This document shows positions 9,196 through 19,457 of a stretch of DNA of 64,000 nt, piece by piece. Position 1 is the stretch's first letter. Every line of letters begins with the position of its first letter. Source of the DNA: Elizabethkingia sp. YR214 (lineage in GTDB: Bacteria > Bacteroidota > Bacteroidia > Flavobacteriales > Weeksellaceae); the NCBI RefSeq assembly GCF_003058195.1, contig NZ_QBUH01000011.1, positions 55,847-119,846 of the forward strand. Direction: 5' to 3'. The position numbers and the translations under genes are program-made. The notes under the pieces were generated by a model that was given only the letters and a program-made list of their open reading frames with translations, was not told the DNA's origin and did not search any database.

Positions 9196-9392
9196 ATGGT
9201 TGTTGATAATATTGAAAATCATTGTTTTCCACATGATATTCATCAAACAACATGACCTACAGCCTATACAAAGGCGGTAAATAAGTGTATTGAAGAAAAT
9301 CCGGATGTTCCCTAAAGGATTTTAATGGTATTGAATTCCGTGGTTTTCCAATCTTTAAACCAGATATTTTAAATGTATTTTGAAATACCCGT
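9196..9392 (+). pseudogene. Decayed coding fragment, family unknown
   Basis: Two pieces in neighbouring frames read like protein: AYTKAVNKCIEENPDVP, then KDFNGIEFRGFPIFKPDIL, with a frameshift and stops between them. The amino-acid composition looks coding, but no start is found and the family is not recognised. Confidence 0.35.
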
Positions 9393-9517
9393 AATATTAT
9401 TTGTTCTACAGAATGTATTGTCCTTTTACTACGGGGGATAACATCTCTATCGTCTTTAAAAGAATATGGAATGATAGTTGAAAATAATATAATGTTGTAA
9501 TACCTGTTTAAAATTGT

Positions 9518-11851
9518 TTAAATGGTTACTGTAATCTCATGATCATGAAAAGAATTAAAAATACTTTTCTTTGCTTCACTTAAGGTTTCATCGGTACGGT
9601 AAATACTACACCAGAATTTTACAAGTAGCCCGTAATTGTCTTTTGATAAGGTGGTATAGTAAATCTGGAATGCGCGGTTTGTGTGTATTGTTTTAACTTT
9701 ATTTAGTGCCTGATGAACTATCTGGTTAATATTTTCAGGTGTTGAATCTCCGCTCAGCTTAAAGCTGATTTCCACTTGTTGTAAATTATCTGTATAGGTC
9801 CAGTTGGTGATATTTTGGGAGAGCAGACTGCCATTTGGGATAATAATTTCAGAACCATTGGGTGCACTTATTTTTGTGGTACGAAGATCCACTGACTTTA
9901 CTCTTCCGCGTTGGGAATTGAGCTCAATAATATCTCCTACCTGTATAGCCTTATCGAATATGAGAATAATTCCAGAGACAAAATTGCTTACAATTCCCTG
10001 AAGTCCGAGTCCAACACCTACGCCCAGAGCTCCGATCATAATACTTATTTTATCCAGAGGAATCCCAGAGGCCAGAATAGCCAGAAGATATCCTCCTATT
10101 AGTAATATTAACCTAATAATCATAAGTCTGGAGTGGTGCTTTTTATTCACATTTTCTTCGTCTTCATCTTCAATTTCGCCAAAGAAATATGCAATATATT
10201 TTTGTAATAAATGAGCAGTCCATACTAATGCAATAAATAAAAGGACATTGCCTGGTGTAAAAGTAAATTCTCCAATATGGATTTTGTAGGAGAGTATAGT
10301 ATTAAAGGCAGTGCGAATTCCTCTCCATATGTTCAGATTAGAAGACATGACAATAAACCACATACAGCCGGTAATCAGTATAAAAGGTATTTTAAGATTA
10401 TTTGAGAGGCTCTTATAGTCAAAAATTTTAGAAGTACCTCTCTGTACGCGTGTTCTGTATATCTGGAGCAGAATGATTTCAATAATAATTTTTAGCAGTA
10501 CATTTAGCGCAATTACTTCTGTGAGTGCCACTGTTGCACTAAGGCTTAGTACATGGGCAAGAGAGACCCTGCCAAGGAAATTAAAAATGACTGATAAAAT
10601 GCACAGTCCGATAAAGATTTTTCCTGCCCATCTGAAAAACCTGAGTTTAAAGAGGGTATTGTCTGTATTTTTTAATTGAGAGATAATATAATATATAGAT
10701 GTACAGTTGATCAGAAGAAGTAAAAAACGTTCTATAAAACTTACAGAGACAAATAAATTAATAAAACTGAGTGCTGCAAAAAGAACAGTGAGAAAGAGCC
10801 AGTTATACAGATTGGATTTTTTCCAGTTTTTATGAAACAGCAAGCCAATGCTTATCAGTAATGTAAAGTACAGAAGTGATGTGAAAATAGCTGGCGCCTG
10901 TAAACTGTATAGAATAAAAATATGTAATCCTATAATAAATAGGTTAATCCATGTACCTTTATTGAGAAACTGAAAATTGAGTTTTTTCAGGTTATGAATA
11001 TATCCTGTTTTTTCTAGGTATTTGAGATTATTGTTGATATAAAGTCCCAAAATAAGCATTAAAAATACCAGGACAATTATTCCCCCGCGTATATAATTAA
11101 GATAGTATAGGGTTACATCTTTTTCTAGGGCTATTTTTTCAGAGAAATTAGCCGGCATATCTATTTTCTTTACTGTTCTATTTGTGCTCCAAAGATAAGG
11201 GTATTCTCTTGTGATATGGCTTAACTCGGACTTCTTTAGTCTATCTTCCACAGTTTGTAATGCATAAAATATACTGGTTTTGTTCTCAAGGATTATCCTC
11301 TTTTTTTCATTGAGGAGCTGTGTGTGCTCGGTAAGGAGTTTTATTGTTTTACCACTTTTTTCAATAAGCACCTGAATTTCTTTTCGGAAGTGTTCCTGTG
11401 CAAGAGTATCATTTTTAAGTTTTAAAACATTTTTATTTTTTGCTAAATCCAAAATATGTTTTTTTACACCATCGATTATGCTATCCTGTTTGACAATAAA
11501 TTTACTCTGATCATCCAGGCTATTTTCCAAATCCTGCAGCATAGTATAATACATTTGTTGATTCCGAACATTAAGGTTGGCGACCTTTACACTTTTGAGG
11601 ATAATATTTAGCTTTTTAGTGGTTTGCTCAATATTATTGAACATAAGATATACATCTGCTGTAAATTCGGATTTGATATAAGCAGACTCAAACACTTCAT
11701 TTATTTTTTCAATAGTAAGTAGGTATTCACTATCTACATTTTCATGATTGAAGAGATTCCTTTCGTTCTGGGACGGTGTATGTTGAGCTGGTAAACTTTG
11801 AAACCATAAGGTTGTAAAGAAGAATATGAATAAAAAGCTATGTTTTAACAT
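9518..11851 (-). CDS. Large MscS-family mechanosensitive channel
   Basis: 777 residues. A signal peptide (cleavage near LPAQ) precedes a long periplasmic, coiled-coil-rich region (about 30-235). About ten membrane spans follow and then the MscS core. The pore helix and beta domain are plain from residue 607: GALGVGVGLGLQG, then FDKAIQVGDIIEL, then PNGSLLSQNITNWT. Length and layout fit the MscK/YbdG-type large members of the family in the inner membrane, which release solutes on osmotic downshock. The gene is alone on the minus strand, with 1.9 kb of gene-poor DNA in front of it. Confidence 0.9.
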   Translation of the reverse strand: MLKHSFLFIFFFTTLWFQSLPAQHTPSQNERNLFNHENVDSEYLLTIEKINEVFESAYIKSEFTADVYLMFNNIEQTTKKLNIILKSVKVANLNVRNQQMYYTMLQDLENSLDDQSKFIVKQDSIIDGVKKHILDLAKNKNVLKLKNDTLAQEHFRKEIQVLIEKSGKTIKLLTEHTQLLNEKKRIILENKTSIFYALQTVEDRLKKSELSHITREYPYLWSTNRTVKKIDMPANFSEKIALEKDVTLYYLNYIRGGIIVLVFLMLILGLYINNNLKYLEKTGYIHNLKKLNFQFLNKGTWINLFIIGLHIFILYSLQAPAIFTSLLYFTLLISIGLLFHKNWKKSNLYNWLFLTVLFAALSFINLFVSVSFIERFLLLLINCTSIYYIISQLKNTDNTLFKLRFFRWAGKIFIGLCILSVIFNFLGRVSLAHVLSLSATVALTEVIALNVLLKIIIEIILLQIYRTRVQRGTSKIFDYKSLSNNLKIPFILITGCMWFIVMSSNLNIWRGIRTAFNTILSYKIHIGEFTFTPGNVLLFIALVWTAHLLQKYIAYFFGEIEDEDEENVNKKHHSRLMIIRLILLIGGYLLAILASGIPLDKISIMIGALGVGVGLGLQGIVSNFVSGIILIFDKAIQVGDIIELNSQRGRVKSVDLRTTKISAPNGSEIIIPNGSLLSQNITNWTYTDNLQQVEISFKLSGDSTPENINQIVHQALNKVKTIHTNRAFQIYYTTLSKDNYGLLVKFWCSIYRTDETLSEAKKSIFNSFHDHEITVTI

Positions 11852-12659
11852 CTTGATTAACGGTTAATGTAATAATTAAATTGCTCCTAAAAGTAAAAGG
11901 TATGTTTTGAATATATGCTGCGAAGTACTATTAAGTTCAGAGGAGAAAAGATAAAAAGGAATACTATGTTTTTTGAATATTCAATAAACCTATTAAAATC
12001 ATTTATTATAAATGAAAATCTTATAAATTATTTGCTATTTAAGAGAGTTTGAGGTTTAACTTAGAGTAAAAAGTGTATTTTAGAGGTGGCAAAGCTAGTA
12101 TAAAAATGTTCTAAAACTTAAAAATGAAACCCTACTTGCATGCTACGTGTTTGTAATTATCGTATTGATGAAAGTTAGCGGGATCTTTTACAATTTATCT
12201 ACAATTAGATGAATGTAATATATTAAGGGATAACAATATGACTATAATGCTAAACTCCTACTTCAAAATGCATTTACTCTTGATGAAAGATTTAAAGAGC
12301 CCTAGGAATCAATTAAACAAAGTTTTTTTATTTCTTATCCTATTCAGAAAAAGAATGCATATAAATGTTAAAAATATGAATTCCTGATTTTATTAAAACA
12401 TAGGACTTATGTAGGGCCTTTATTTTTGTGATCAATGTTGAAATTAATCAATTTTACAGCCAATAAATATTGAGCAAGATAGAGTGAAACTTATAAAGTT
12501 CTGAAAGTGTTTTTCTATCCGGTAATTGTCACGAATAAATAATGGATATATAAAACAAAAAGATTTATAAAAAACATATAAATAATTGTTTATTAAATAC
12601 TTGCTGTAGAAATCAATAGGTTTGAAAATGTTTAATCATTATTTTCATTATTGTGTACG

Positions 12660-12732
12660 TTTGTTTGTGAAATAAGTCTTTATGGCTTTCCGGTCGATTT
12701 TCGTCTCTATTTTAAGTCGGCCAGTTTTTTCA
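12660..12732 (+). repeat. Degenerate copy of the window-start terminator segment
   Basis: Shares the 17-mer TTTGTTTGTGAAATAAG and GGCTTTCCGG with 4-75, followed by a weakened hairpin (CCGGTCGA/TCGGCCAG) and TTTTTTCAG. Both copies end an LFVK-stop frame. Probably two descendants of the same gene end, this one without its gene. Confidence 0.6.
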
Positions 12733-13005
12733 GGAAAGATTATCAGAGAGGTATCTTTACGTGCTGTTTTATAATGTATTAAAAAGGAATGATGTAAATA
12801 AATTGCCTTATAGAATATAAGAAAGCACTCTAAAGACTTTTAAACGATATGAAAAACAGATTTCTGGACATTGAGCTTAGGTAGATGTTAAGTCCCTTAC
12901 TTTCTTTGATCAATCTGATAAGGAAATTAAACGTTACCAATATATATGGCAATAGATGCCACACGACCAAGAGTATTAGACTATTCTGTCTGTAAGAGCT
13001 GATCG

Positions 13006-13172
13006 TCACAAGGATAAAGCTTTAGTAGAGAATGGTGTATGTATTTTGTGTTTGTCAAGTGCCGTAATGGTATTGAATCGCTGGTCATCTGTTAGAATTA
13101 CGATTGCATTATAAGGTCTTACCTCCTGGGCTTTAACGACTAATCCGGCCAATACTAGGTCTATATAATGTT
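13006..13172 (-). pseudogene. Arylsulfatase N-terminal relic
   Basis: The minus strand reads NAIVILTDDQRFNTITAL then HKIHTPF, which matches the start of formylglycine sulfatases (the metal-binding DDQR segment followed by the H-TPN-type segment). The frame stops soon after, and nothing of the catalytic Cys/Ser-x-Pro-x-Arg region remains nearby. A dead fragment. Confidence 0.6.
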
Positions 13173-13738
13173 TTAATGATGCAGGTTTTCATATGGTAGT
13201 TTTAAAAGTTTATCAAGAATATTAATTAAAATGAGTTTAGTTTAAACAACGAAAAATAATTCATTTATTGAGTTGTTAAAGTAAGGTTTATTGGTTAGGT
13301 CCCTTTACAAAATTTATCCTATAACAAAACTTCTGCTAAGAATAATGTTTGATTTGATATTAATGATGCTAAATATCAACTGATTACATTAGGTGTGAAA
13401 TCTATTTTCATGTTTTAGAATTATTTTTTTTATAAAATTCAAAAAAAAAAAGTAATTAAAAATTACATTAACACCATACAGATACCCTACACGATATTAA
13501 AAATACAGAGTTTAATGGTATATGTTTAATTTACAATAAAAAAATAACGAATAAATTAAAATAAAAATTAATTTAGATGTATTAATAAAAATACAATAAA
13601 TTTCATATTTTAATATTATTTAGTCAAATGTTATTTTTTTTTATTACAGTTAAAACAAGTGAAAATGCAAAATAATAAAGGAGTTAAATCTAATTAATGT
13701 AGTTAGAATCAATAAATAATTTACTAAAAATGCACACC

Positions 13739-16700
13739 ATGAAAAAACTATTTTTCATTTTGTTATGTTTCCTTACCGGAGTTTTAATCTATGCCCAGAG
13801 GACAGTTACAGGCATTGTTACAGGAGAGGATAACTTTCCGTTAGCCGGCGTAACAATCACTGAAAAAGGAACAAACAACAAAATCACTTCTGACCAGGAA
13901 GGGAAATTCAGTATTACAGCTTCTGGAGAGAATGTTGTTCTAACAATTTCTAAGTCTGGATTCAAATCTCGGGAGATTCCAACAGACGGAAAAATAACAA
14001 TCAGTATCACACTCTTTTCTGTCACTCCTGAGAAAGCACAACAAATTAACGAGGTAGTCATAACTGCATTAGGAATCAAAAAAGAATCCCGGGCCCTTAC
14101 GTACAATGTACAGAAAGTAAGCGGAGCTGAAATTGTCGATGGTGGGCAGGGAAATATCCTTAACAGCCTTTCGGGCAAAGTTGCTGGGGTAGATATTAAA
14201 TCTTCTGCATCTGGTATTGGAGCGGAGTCCAGGGTTGTTCTTAGAGGAACAACATCCATTACACAAAACAATAATGCCTTGTATGTTGTAGACGGAATTC
14301 CTATGCCCAATCTTTCTTTTGCTGCTCCACAAACCTCAGATTTTTATAGTGGTCGTGGAGCATCTTTTGGTGGAATTGCTATGCTAAATCCGGAAGATGT
14401 TGAAAATATTTCTGTTCTTACCGGAGCAGCTTCGGCAGCATTATATGGCAGCAGTGCAGCCAACGGGGTGATTCTTATCACCACTAAAAAAGGGCAGAGT
14501 GGAAAACCAAGAATATCTTTCACTAATACTTTAAGCGTCATGGATCCGTTTATACTGCCTCGTTTTCAGAAAAGCTATGGTGCCAACGCAGGCGGAAGTA
14601 TGTTTAGTTGGGGAGATAAACTAACGACACCCCCCATGTATAATCCTGCTAATTTTTACCAAACAGGAGCCAATTACACAACCGCAATTGGAGTAAGTGG
14701 TGGTTCTGAAAATAATACATTCTACGTTTCCGCCTCCAGGCAGGATGCAGACGGAATTATTCCTGAGAACAAATTCAGCCGTTATAATTTCACAGCCAGT
14801 AACTCCGCATCCTTATTCAACAAAAGAGCAACATTGGATTTATCATTCAATTACATCAATCAGAACGACCAGAACATGACGACTCAGGGCTTATACTACA
14901 ATCCTATAGTTCCTATTTATCTAATGCCTGCAACTACAGATATAGGAAAATATAAAATATATGAGCGCTATAATCCAGAAAGAAATTTCGAAACACAATA
15001 TTGGGATTATGGGGATCAGGGAATAGCTTTACAAAATCCTTACTGGACAGCAAACCGGAATATATTTACCAATAAGATAAACCGTTATATCATTACAGGA
15101 GCTTTAAAAATCAATATTGCGGAAGGAATAAATGTTACGGGACGGATGAATTTTGACAATTCAGCTATGAATTCCGAAACCAAATTATATGCCTCTACAT
15201 ACGGTTTATTTGCAGGATCTCTTGGTGCCTATATGAGAAACCCTCAAAACAATCAACAAATCTATGGTGATATTATTGCCAATATGGATCGTCGTTTCGG
15301 AAAATTTGGAATCAATGCCAATGTAGGAGCTGCTATTACTGACAATCAGTATGAAACCTTTACTGTAGGAGGGAACCTTTCACAATTAGCCAATCTTTTC
15401 ACGTTAAAAAATACGGTTACAACCACTCCTCCATACGAGGCAAAATCCCGCGACCAGACACAATCTGTTTTTACAAGCGCTACTGTAGACTATAACAAAT
15501 TAGTCTACTTAGATCTTACCGGAAGATACGACTGGCCTTCCCGACTATACGGAAGCACCAAAAGTTACTACTTCTATCCTGCTGTAGGTCTTTCTGCAAT
15601 TGTTACCGATATTTTCAAAATTAAATCAGATATTTTATCTTATTTAAAAATAAGAGGTTCCTATAGTGAAGTTGGTAACAGTCCGCCGGGAGGCACTACA
15701 GTTCTTACATTTCCTTTTGTAGGAAGCAATATCGGAACTACAGGAACAAGACCTTCCAACAGTATCCAGCCCGAACGCACTCGTTCCTCAGAAGTGGGGA
15801 TCAATGCCCGATTTCTGAAAAATAAATTAGAGCTTACTGCTACAGCCTATACTTCTTCAACTTTTAATCAATTATTCAAACCTACTTTTTCAGGAACATC
15901 ACTTTTCAGTTCCATATATGTGAATGCCGGTCAGGTAGACAACAGAGGTATTGAAGCTTCTTTAGCATGGGAAAGCCCTATATTCAACAGAGATCTGAGA
16001 TGGAGATCGCAGGCCACTTTTTCATTAAACAGAAACAAAGTTGTCAGCTTGCTCAAAGATTATTACGACCCATACAGTGGTTCTACACTGACTATGGACA
16101 AACTTAATATGGGTGGCACCGGAAGCTATCGCACTGTCCTTACAGAAGGTGGCACTATGGGAGATATTTATGTCAACACCTTAAAAAAAGATTTTCAGGG
16201 GAATGTTTATGTAGATGCTAATTCAGGACAAATTGAAGCCGATCCTGACAATTTCATCAAGGCTGGGACCTCACTCGCAAAGTATCGTTTGGGATGGAGA
16301 AATGAATTCAAATATAAAGATTTCACATTCGCATTTCTTATAAACGCCCGGGTGGGTGGTGTCGGGGTATCACAGACACAGGCTGTTATGGACTTCTTCG
16401 GTGTATCTGAATCCAGTGCAATGGCACGGGAAAATGGTGGTGTGTTGATAAACGATGGTAAAGTAGATGCTCAGAAATTCTATCAGGTAGTAGGAAGTCC
16501 ACAAGCAGGTGTTGGTGCCTATTATGTATACAGCATGACCAATGTAAGATTAGCTGAGGTATCTCTTTCCTATAGATTGCGTACACCGTGGATAAAATTT
16601 ATTAACAATGTTATTATAAATGTGAGTGGGCGAAATTTATTTATGTTCTACAATAAAGCACCTTTCGATCCTGAAAATACAGCATCCGTAGGCACTTATT

Positions 16701-16771
16701 ATCAGGGAATAGATTATTTCATGCAGCCCAGTCTTAGAAGTATAAGCTGTTCACTAAGATTAGAATTCTAA
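13739..16771 (+). CDS. SusC/RagA-type TonB-dependent outer-membrane transporter
   Basis: Start ATG 13739 (a GTG/ATG three codons earlier is possible), about 1010 residues. Signal peptide ending YAQ, then a carboxypeptidase-regulatory-like domain (TVTGIVTGEDNFPLAGVTI), a TonB-box-like INEVVITALGI, a plug with NALYVVDGIPM and ISVLTGAASAALYGSSAANG, and a 22-strand barrel ending in Phe (SLRLEF). It imports the oligosaccharide bound by the SusD partner, whose gene starts 26 nt later. First gene of the locus with GH18 and DUF1735 lipoproteins; the substrate is inferred to be N-glycan pieces. No sigma/anti-sigma or hybrid regulator is adjacent. Confidence 0.93.
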   Translation: MKKLFFILLCFLTGVLIYAQRTVTGIVTGEDNFPLAGVTITEKGTNNKITSDQEGKFSITASGENVVLTISKSGFKSREIPTDGKITISITLFSVTPEKAQQINEVVITALGIKKESRALTYNVQKVSGAEIVDGGQGNILNSLSGKVAGVDIKSSASGIGAESRVVLRGTTSITQNNNALYVVDGIPMPNLSFAAPQTSDFYSGRGASFGGIAMLNPEDVENISVLTGAASAALYGSSAANGVILITTKKGQSGKPRISFTNTLSVMDPFILPRFQKSYGANAGGSMFSWGDKLTTPPMYNPANFYQTGANYTTAIGVSGGSENNTFYVSASRQDADGIIPENKFSRYNFTASNSASLFNKRATLDLSFNYINQNDQNMTTQGLYYNPIVPIYLMPATTDIGKYKIYERYNPERNFETQYWDYGDQGIALQNPYWTANRNIFTNKINRYIITGALKINIAEGINVTGRMNFDNSAMNSETKLYASTYGLFAGSLGAYMRNPQNNQQIYGDIIANMDRRFGKFGINANVGAAITDNQYETFTVGGNLSQLANLFTLKNTVTTTPPYEAKSRDQTQSVFTSATVDYNKLVYLDLTGRYDWPSRLYGSTKSYYFYPAVGLSAIVTDIFKIKSDILSYLKIRGSYSEVGNSPPGGTTVLTFPFVGSNIGTTGTRPSNSIQPERTRSSEVGINARFLKNKLELTATAYTSSTFNQLFKPTFSGTSLFSSIYVNAGQVDNRGIEASLAWESPIFNRDLRWRSQATFSLNRNKVVSLLKDYYDPYSGSTLTMDKLNMGGTGSYRTVLTEGGTMGDIYVNTLKKDFQGNVYVDANSGQIEADPDNFIKAGTSLAKYRLGWRNEFKYKDFTFAFLINARVGGVGVSQTQAVMDFFGVSESSAMARENGGVLINDGKVDAQKFYQVVGSPQAGVGAYYVYSMTNVRLAEVSLSYRLRTPWIKFINNVIINVSGRNLFMFYNKAPFDPENTASVGTYYQGIDYFMQPSLRSISCSLRLEF

Positions 16772-16797
16772 TACAAACCACAAAAACAAAACTAAAG

Positions 16798-18396
16798 ATG
16801 AAATTACCTATAAAAAATATAATTTTAGTGGGCATGGCAAGCGTAGCCTGTGCTTGTACCAATCGATATGCAGACTTCAATACCGATCCCACACAGCCTA
16901 CTGAAGATATGCTACAACGTGACTATTATCAGCTAGGAGCATTCTTTCTTCAGATGCAAAAGAATGTGTTTCCTGCGGGAAGTAATGGCACCGATGAAGT
17001 AAATCAATACCAACTTACAGACAACCTACAAGGGGATATTTATTCTGGTTATATGGGCGTTAGTAATACTTGGAATGGTGGACAGAATAATTCTACCTAC
17101 GGACTGGTACCCAGCTGGTACGAAGAAATGTTTAAGCGTGCCTATCTGGGGAATTTCGCAGGATGGACCCAAATAAAAGACAGAGCAAGCACACCAGAAA
17201 CAGTAGCATTAGCAGACATTATAAAAGTAGCAGGTTTTCACAGAGCGACTGATACTTATGGCCCGCTTCCTTATTCAGGTATAAAAGCAGGTGTTGTCAG
17301 TACCAAATACGATTCGCAACAAGCGATTTATGATTCCTTTTTCAAAGAACTGGACAATGCAATTAATGTATTAACAACTTTTTCTCAGAATTTTCCAAAT
17401 TCAAAAATTCTTGGCAATTATGATTTAATTTATCAGGGTGACATCCGTAAATGGATTCAGTTTGCCAATTCACTGAAACTGAGACTTGCATTAAGAATTG
17501 TGTACGCTGATCCGGCAAAAGCAAAATTATACGCAGAATCAGCAGTCAATCATCAGATAGGAGTTATAAAAACTGCCGATGCAAGTGCTGCCATTAAATC
17601 TTCTCCAACAAACTTCATCAGGAATCCTATTTCAGCTATATGCTACCAATATGATGATGTTCGGATGGGCGCGAATATGGAGTCCTTTCTAAAAGGTTAT
17701 AAAGACCCCAGAATATCGTCTTATTTCAATCAGGTGACTATTGGAGGAACAACAGGCTATTTTGGAATAAGAAACGGAATCCAGATTAGCAACAAAGCAT
17801 TGTACACCCCTTTTTCTACCATAAAACTTGAGGAAAACAGCCCCTTACCATGGCTAACAGCGGCGGAAACATATTTTGCAAGGGCAGAAGGTGCATTAAG
17901 AGGATGGAATATGGGTGGCGCAGCCAAAGATCTCTATGAAACCGGCATACGTACCTCTTTTCAGCAGGCTGGAGCTAGCGGTGCTGATAATTATCTTAAT
18001 GACAGCAGCAGTACGGCAGCAGCATACAGAGACCCTGTAAGCTCGTCCAATAACGTCAATACCGGAAGTACACTTCTTAGTACCGTAACGATTAAATGGG
18101 CTGAAACCGATAGTTTTGAAAAGAAACTGGAGCGTATCATCACGCAGAAATGGATTGCTGTATTTCCTAATGGACAAGAGGCTTGGAGTGAGTTCCGCCG
18201 GACTGGGTATCCTAAAATTTTCCCTGTTGTTGTGAACTATAGTGGCGGAACGATAGATACATCGAAACAAATCCGCAGAATGCCTTTTCCTAATTCGGAA
18301 TACAGAGACAATCCGCAGGGAGTTGCTTCGGGTGTTACTGCCTTGGGCGGCTCGGACAATGGAGGAACCCGATTATGGTGGGATAAAAAAAATTAA
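16798..18396 (+). CDS. SusD/RagB-like glycan-binding lipoprotein
   Basis: 532 residues with lipobox ACAC near residue 20 (start ATG 16798, 26 nt after SusC). The N-terminal part (NRYADFNTDPTQPTEDML) and the helical TPR-like body with LADIIKVAGFHRATDTYGPLPY fit the SusD_2 group that accompanies SusC. It should sit as a lid on the SusC barrel at the cell surface and bind the glycan. The gene order SusC-SusD-GH18-DUF1735 is the same as in Bacteroides high-mannose N-glycan loci (family knowledge). All residues read through without frameshift. Confidence 0.9.
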   Translation: MKLPIKNIILVGMASVACACTNRYADFNTDPTQPTEDMLQRDYYQLGAFFLQMQKNVFPAGSNGTDEVNQYQLTDNLQGDIYSGYMGVSNTWNGGQNNSTYGLVPSWYEEMFKRAYLGNFAGWTQIKDRASTPETVALADIIKVAGFHRATDTYGPLPYSGIKAGVVSTKYDSQQAIYDSFFKELDNAINVLTTFSQNFPNSKILGNYDLIYQGDIRKWIQFANSLKLRLALRIVYADPAKAKLYAESAVNHQIGVIKTADASAAIKSSPTNFIRNPISAICYQYDDVRMGANMESFLKGYKDPRISSYFNQVTIGGTTGYFGIRNGIQISNKALYTPFSTIKLEENSPLPWLTAAETYFARAEGALRGWNMGGAAKDLYETGIRTSFQQAGASGADNYLNDSSSTAAAYRDPVSSSNNVNTGSTLLSTVTIKWAETDSFEKKLERIITQKWIAVFPNGQEAWSEFRRTGYPKIFPVVVNYSGGTIDTSKQIRRMPFPNSEYRDNPQGVASGVTALGGSDNGGTRLWWDKKN

Positions 18397-18419
18397 GCTA
18401 ACCTGAAAAAATTAAAAAA

Positions 18420-19445
18420 ATGAAAGACGTTCGTATTATACCTATAATTCTCACAATATTGATCAGTTGTGTTCTGATACTTTTCGGTTGCACAGCTGAA
18501 AACAGACCTGAACCTGAAAATGTAGATTCAGTACCCAAAAATTCTGATGAATACCATGCTAACCTCAGGGCCTATAAAAAATCACCTCATCAGATTGCAT
18601 TTGGCTGGTATGGACCGTCGGGGCTTTCCAATCTGGAAGCTTCCATGCAAAACCGATGGAAAGGAATACCTGATAGTTTAGATATTATAAGTATGTGGGG
18701 CGGATTTCCAGAGAAAGATTCTCCAGGATACAAAGAAATGAAATTTGTGCAGGAAGTAAAAGGTACCAAAATTGTACGAGTCGAATTCACGGATGAAGCT
18801 TTTTTCGACAAAATTATAAAAGGTTTTAAAGCTACCTACTTCGATGGTCAAACCAAAGGCAAACTAAAAGAAGGCTTTGATAAAGTAGCTAAAATATTAT
18901 ATGAAGAGATTGTAACTAATGGGTTAGACGGTATAGACTTTGATCATGAACCTTATGTTTGTGGCTGTAATACCTGGAACATCACCAAGAATGAAGATGA
19001 CTTTGGACTTTTTATAGAAGCTATGGGTAAGTATTTCGGACGTGTTGCAGGAACCGGAAAAATGTTATTAATAGACGGAGAAGTCAATTTAGTTCCCACT
19101 GATGCCGGTAAGTATATTGATTACGCTGTCGCACAGGCATACGGAACATCATCTCCACAAAACCTGCAAGATAGATACGATAATATTTCGTCCTGGTGTC
19201 CCCCTGAGAGATTCATTGTTACTGAAGATTTTGAAAAATATTGGAAAACAGGAGGGGCAAATTATGAAGATCCCATCAATGGTTTGGTTCCTTCCTTATA
19301 CGGAATGGCCTACTGGAATCCTACACAGGGGGCAAAAGGTGGTGCCGGCTCTTACCATATAGAATATGATTACGGAAACTATCCCGGATATAAATATACC
19401 CGTAAAATGATACAGATTATGAATCCTGCTCCAAAATCTAAATAA
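18420..19445 (+). CDS. GH18 endo-beta-N-acetylglucosaminidase (lipoprotein)
   Basis: 341 residues; signal sequence with lipobox FGC (Cys24). The GH18 catalytic signature DxxDxDxE is intact as DGIDFDHE at residues 170-177, with Glu177 the expected acid/base. Downstream the (beta/alpha)8 barrel continues (YAVAQAYG, GMAYWNPTQG). Enzymes of this type cut between the two GlcNAc residues of the N-glycan core, releasing the glycan from glycoproteins. It differs from the well-known Endo F1 sequence (no FFDDEYS-type site) and looks closer to the PUL-borne Bacteroides enzymes. Placed 23 nt after SusD and 12 nt before a DUF1735/LamG lipoprotein, so it acts at the outer surface with them. High- versus complex-type specificity cannot be read here. 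Confidence 0.88.
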   Translation: MKDVRIIPIILTILISCVLILFGCTAENRPEPENVDSVPKNSDEYHANLRAYKKSPHQIAFGWYGPSGLSNLEASMQNRWKGIPDSLDIISMWGGFPEKDSPGYKEMKFVQEVKGTKIVRVEFTDEAFFDKIIKGFKATYFDGQTKGKLKEGFDKVAKILYEEIVTNGLDGIDFDHEPYVCGCNTWNITKNEDDFGLFIEAMGKYFGRVAGTGKMLLIDGEVNLVPTDAGKYIDYAVAQAYGTSSPQNLQDRYDNISSWCPPERFIVTEDFEKYWKTGGANYEDPINGLVPSLYGMAYWNPTQGAKGGAGSYHIEYDYGNYPGYKYTRKMIQIMNPAPKSK

Positions 19446-19457
19446 AATAAATTTACT

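Larger units (their letters stand above)
8243..9517. other. 1.3-kb gene-poor stretch
   Basis: No intact gene is seen on either strand. It holds a strong hairpin at 8656-8694 and a decayed coding fragment at about 9196-9392. The rest is AT-rich and shows nothing I can name. Confidence 0.6.
11852..13738. other. 1.9-kb gene-poor stretch
   Basis: No intact gene. It contains a decayed copy of the window-start terminator segment (12660-12732) and an arylsulfatase fragment on the minus strand (13006-13172). The last 300 bp before SusC are extremely AT-rich and presumably hold the promoter of the polysaccharide locus, though I see no clear TAnnTTTG box. Confidence 0.6.

Noticed and set aside
13789..14310. 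173-residue frame on the minus strand inside SusC
   Set aside because: It is the antisense shadow of the SusC N-terminus: no promoter and no family.
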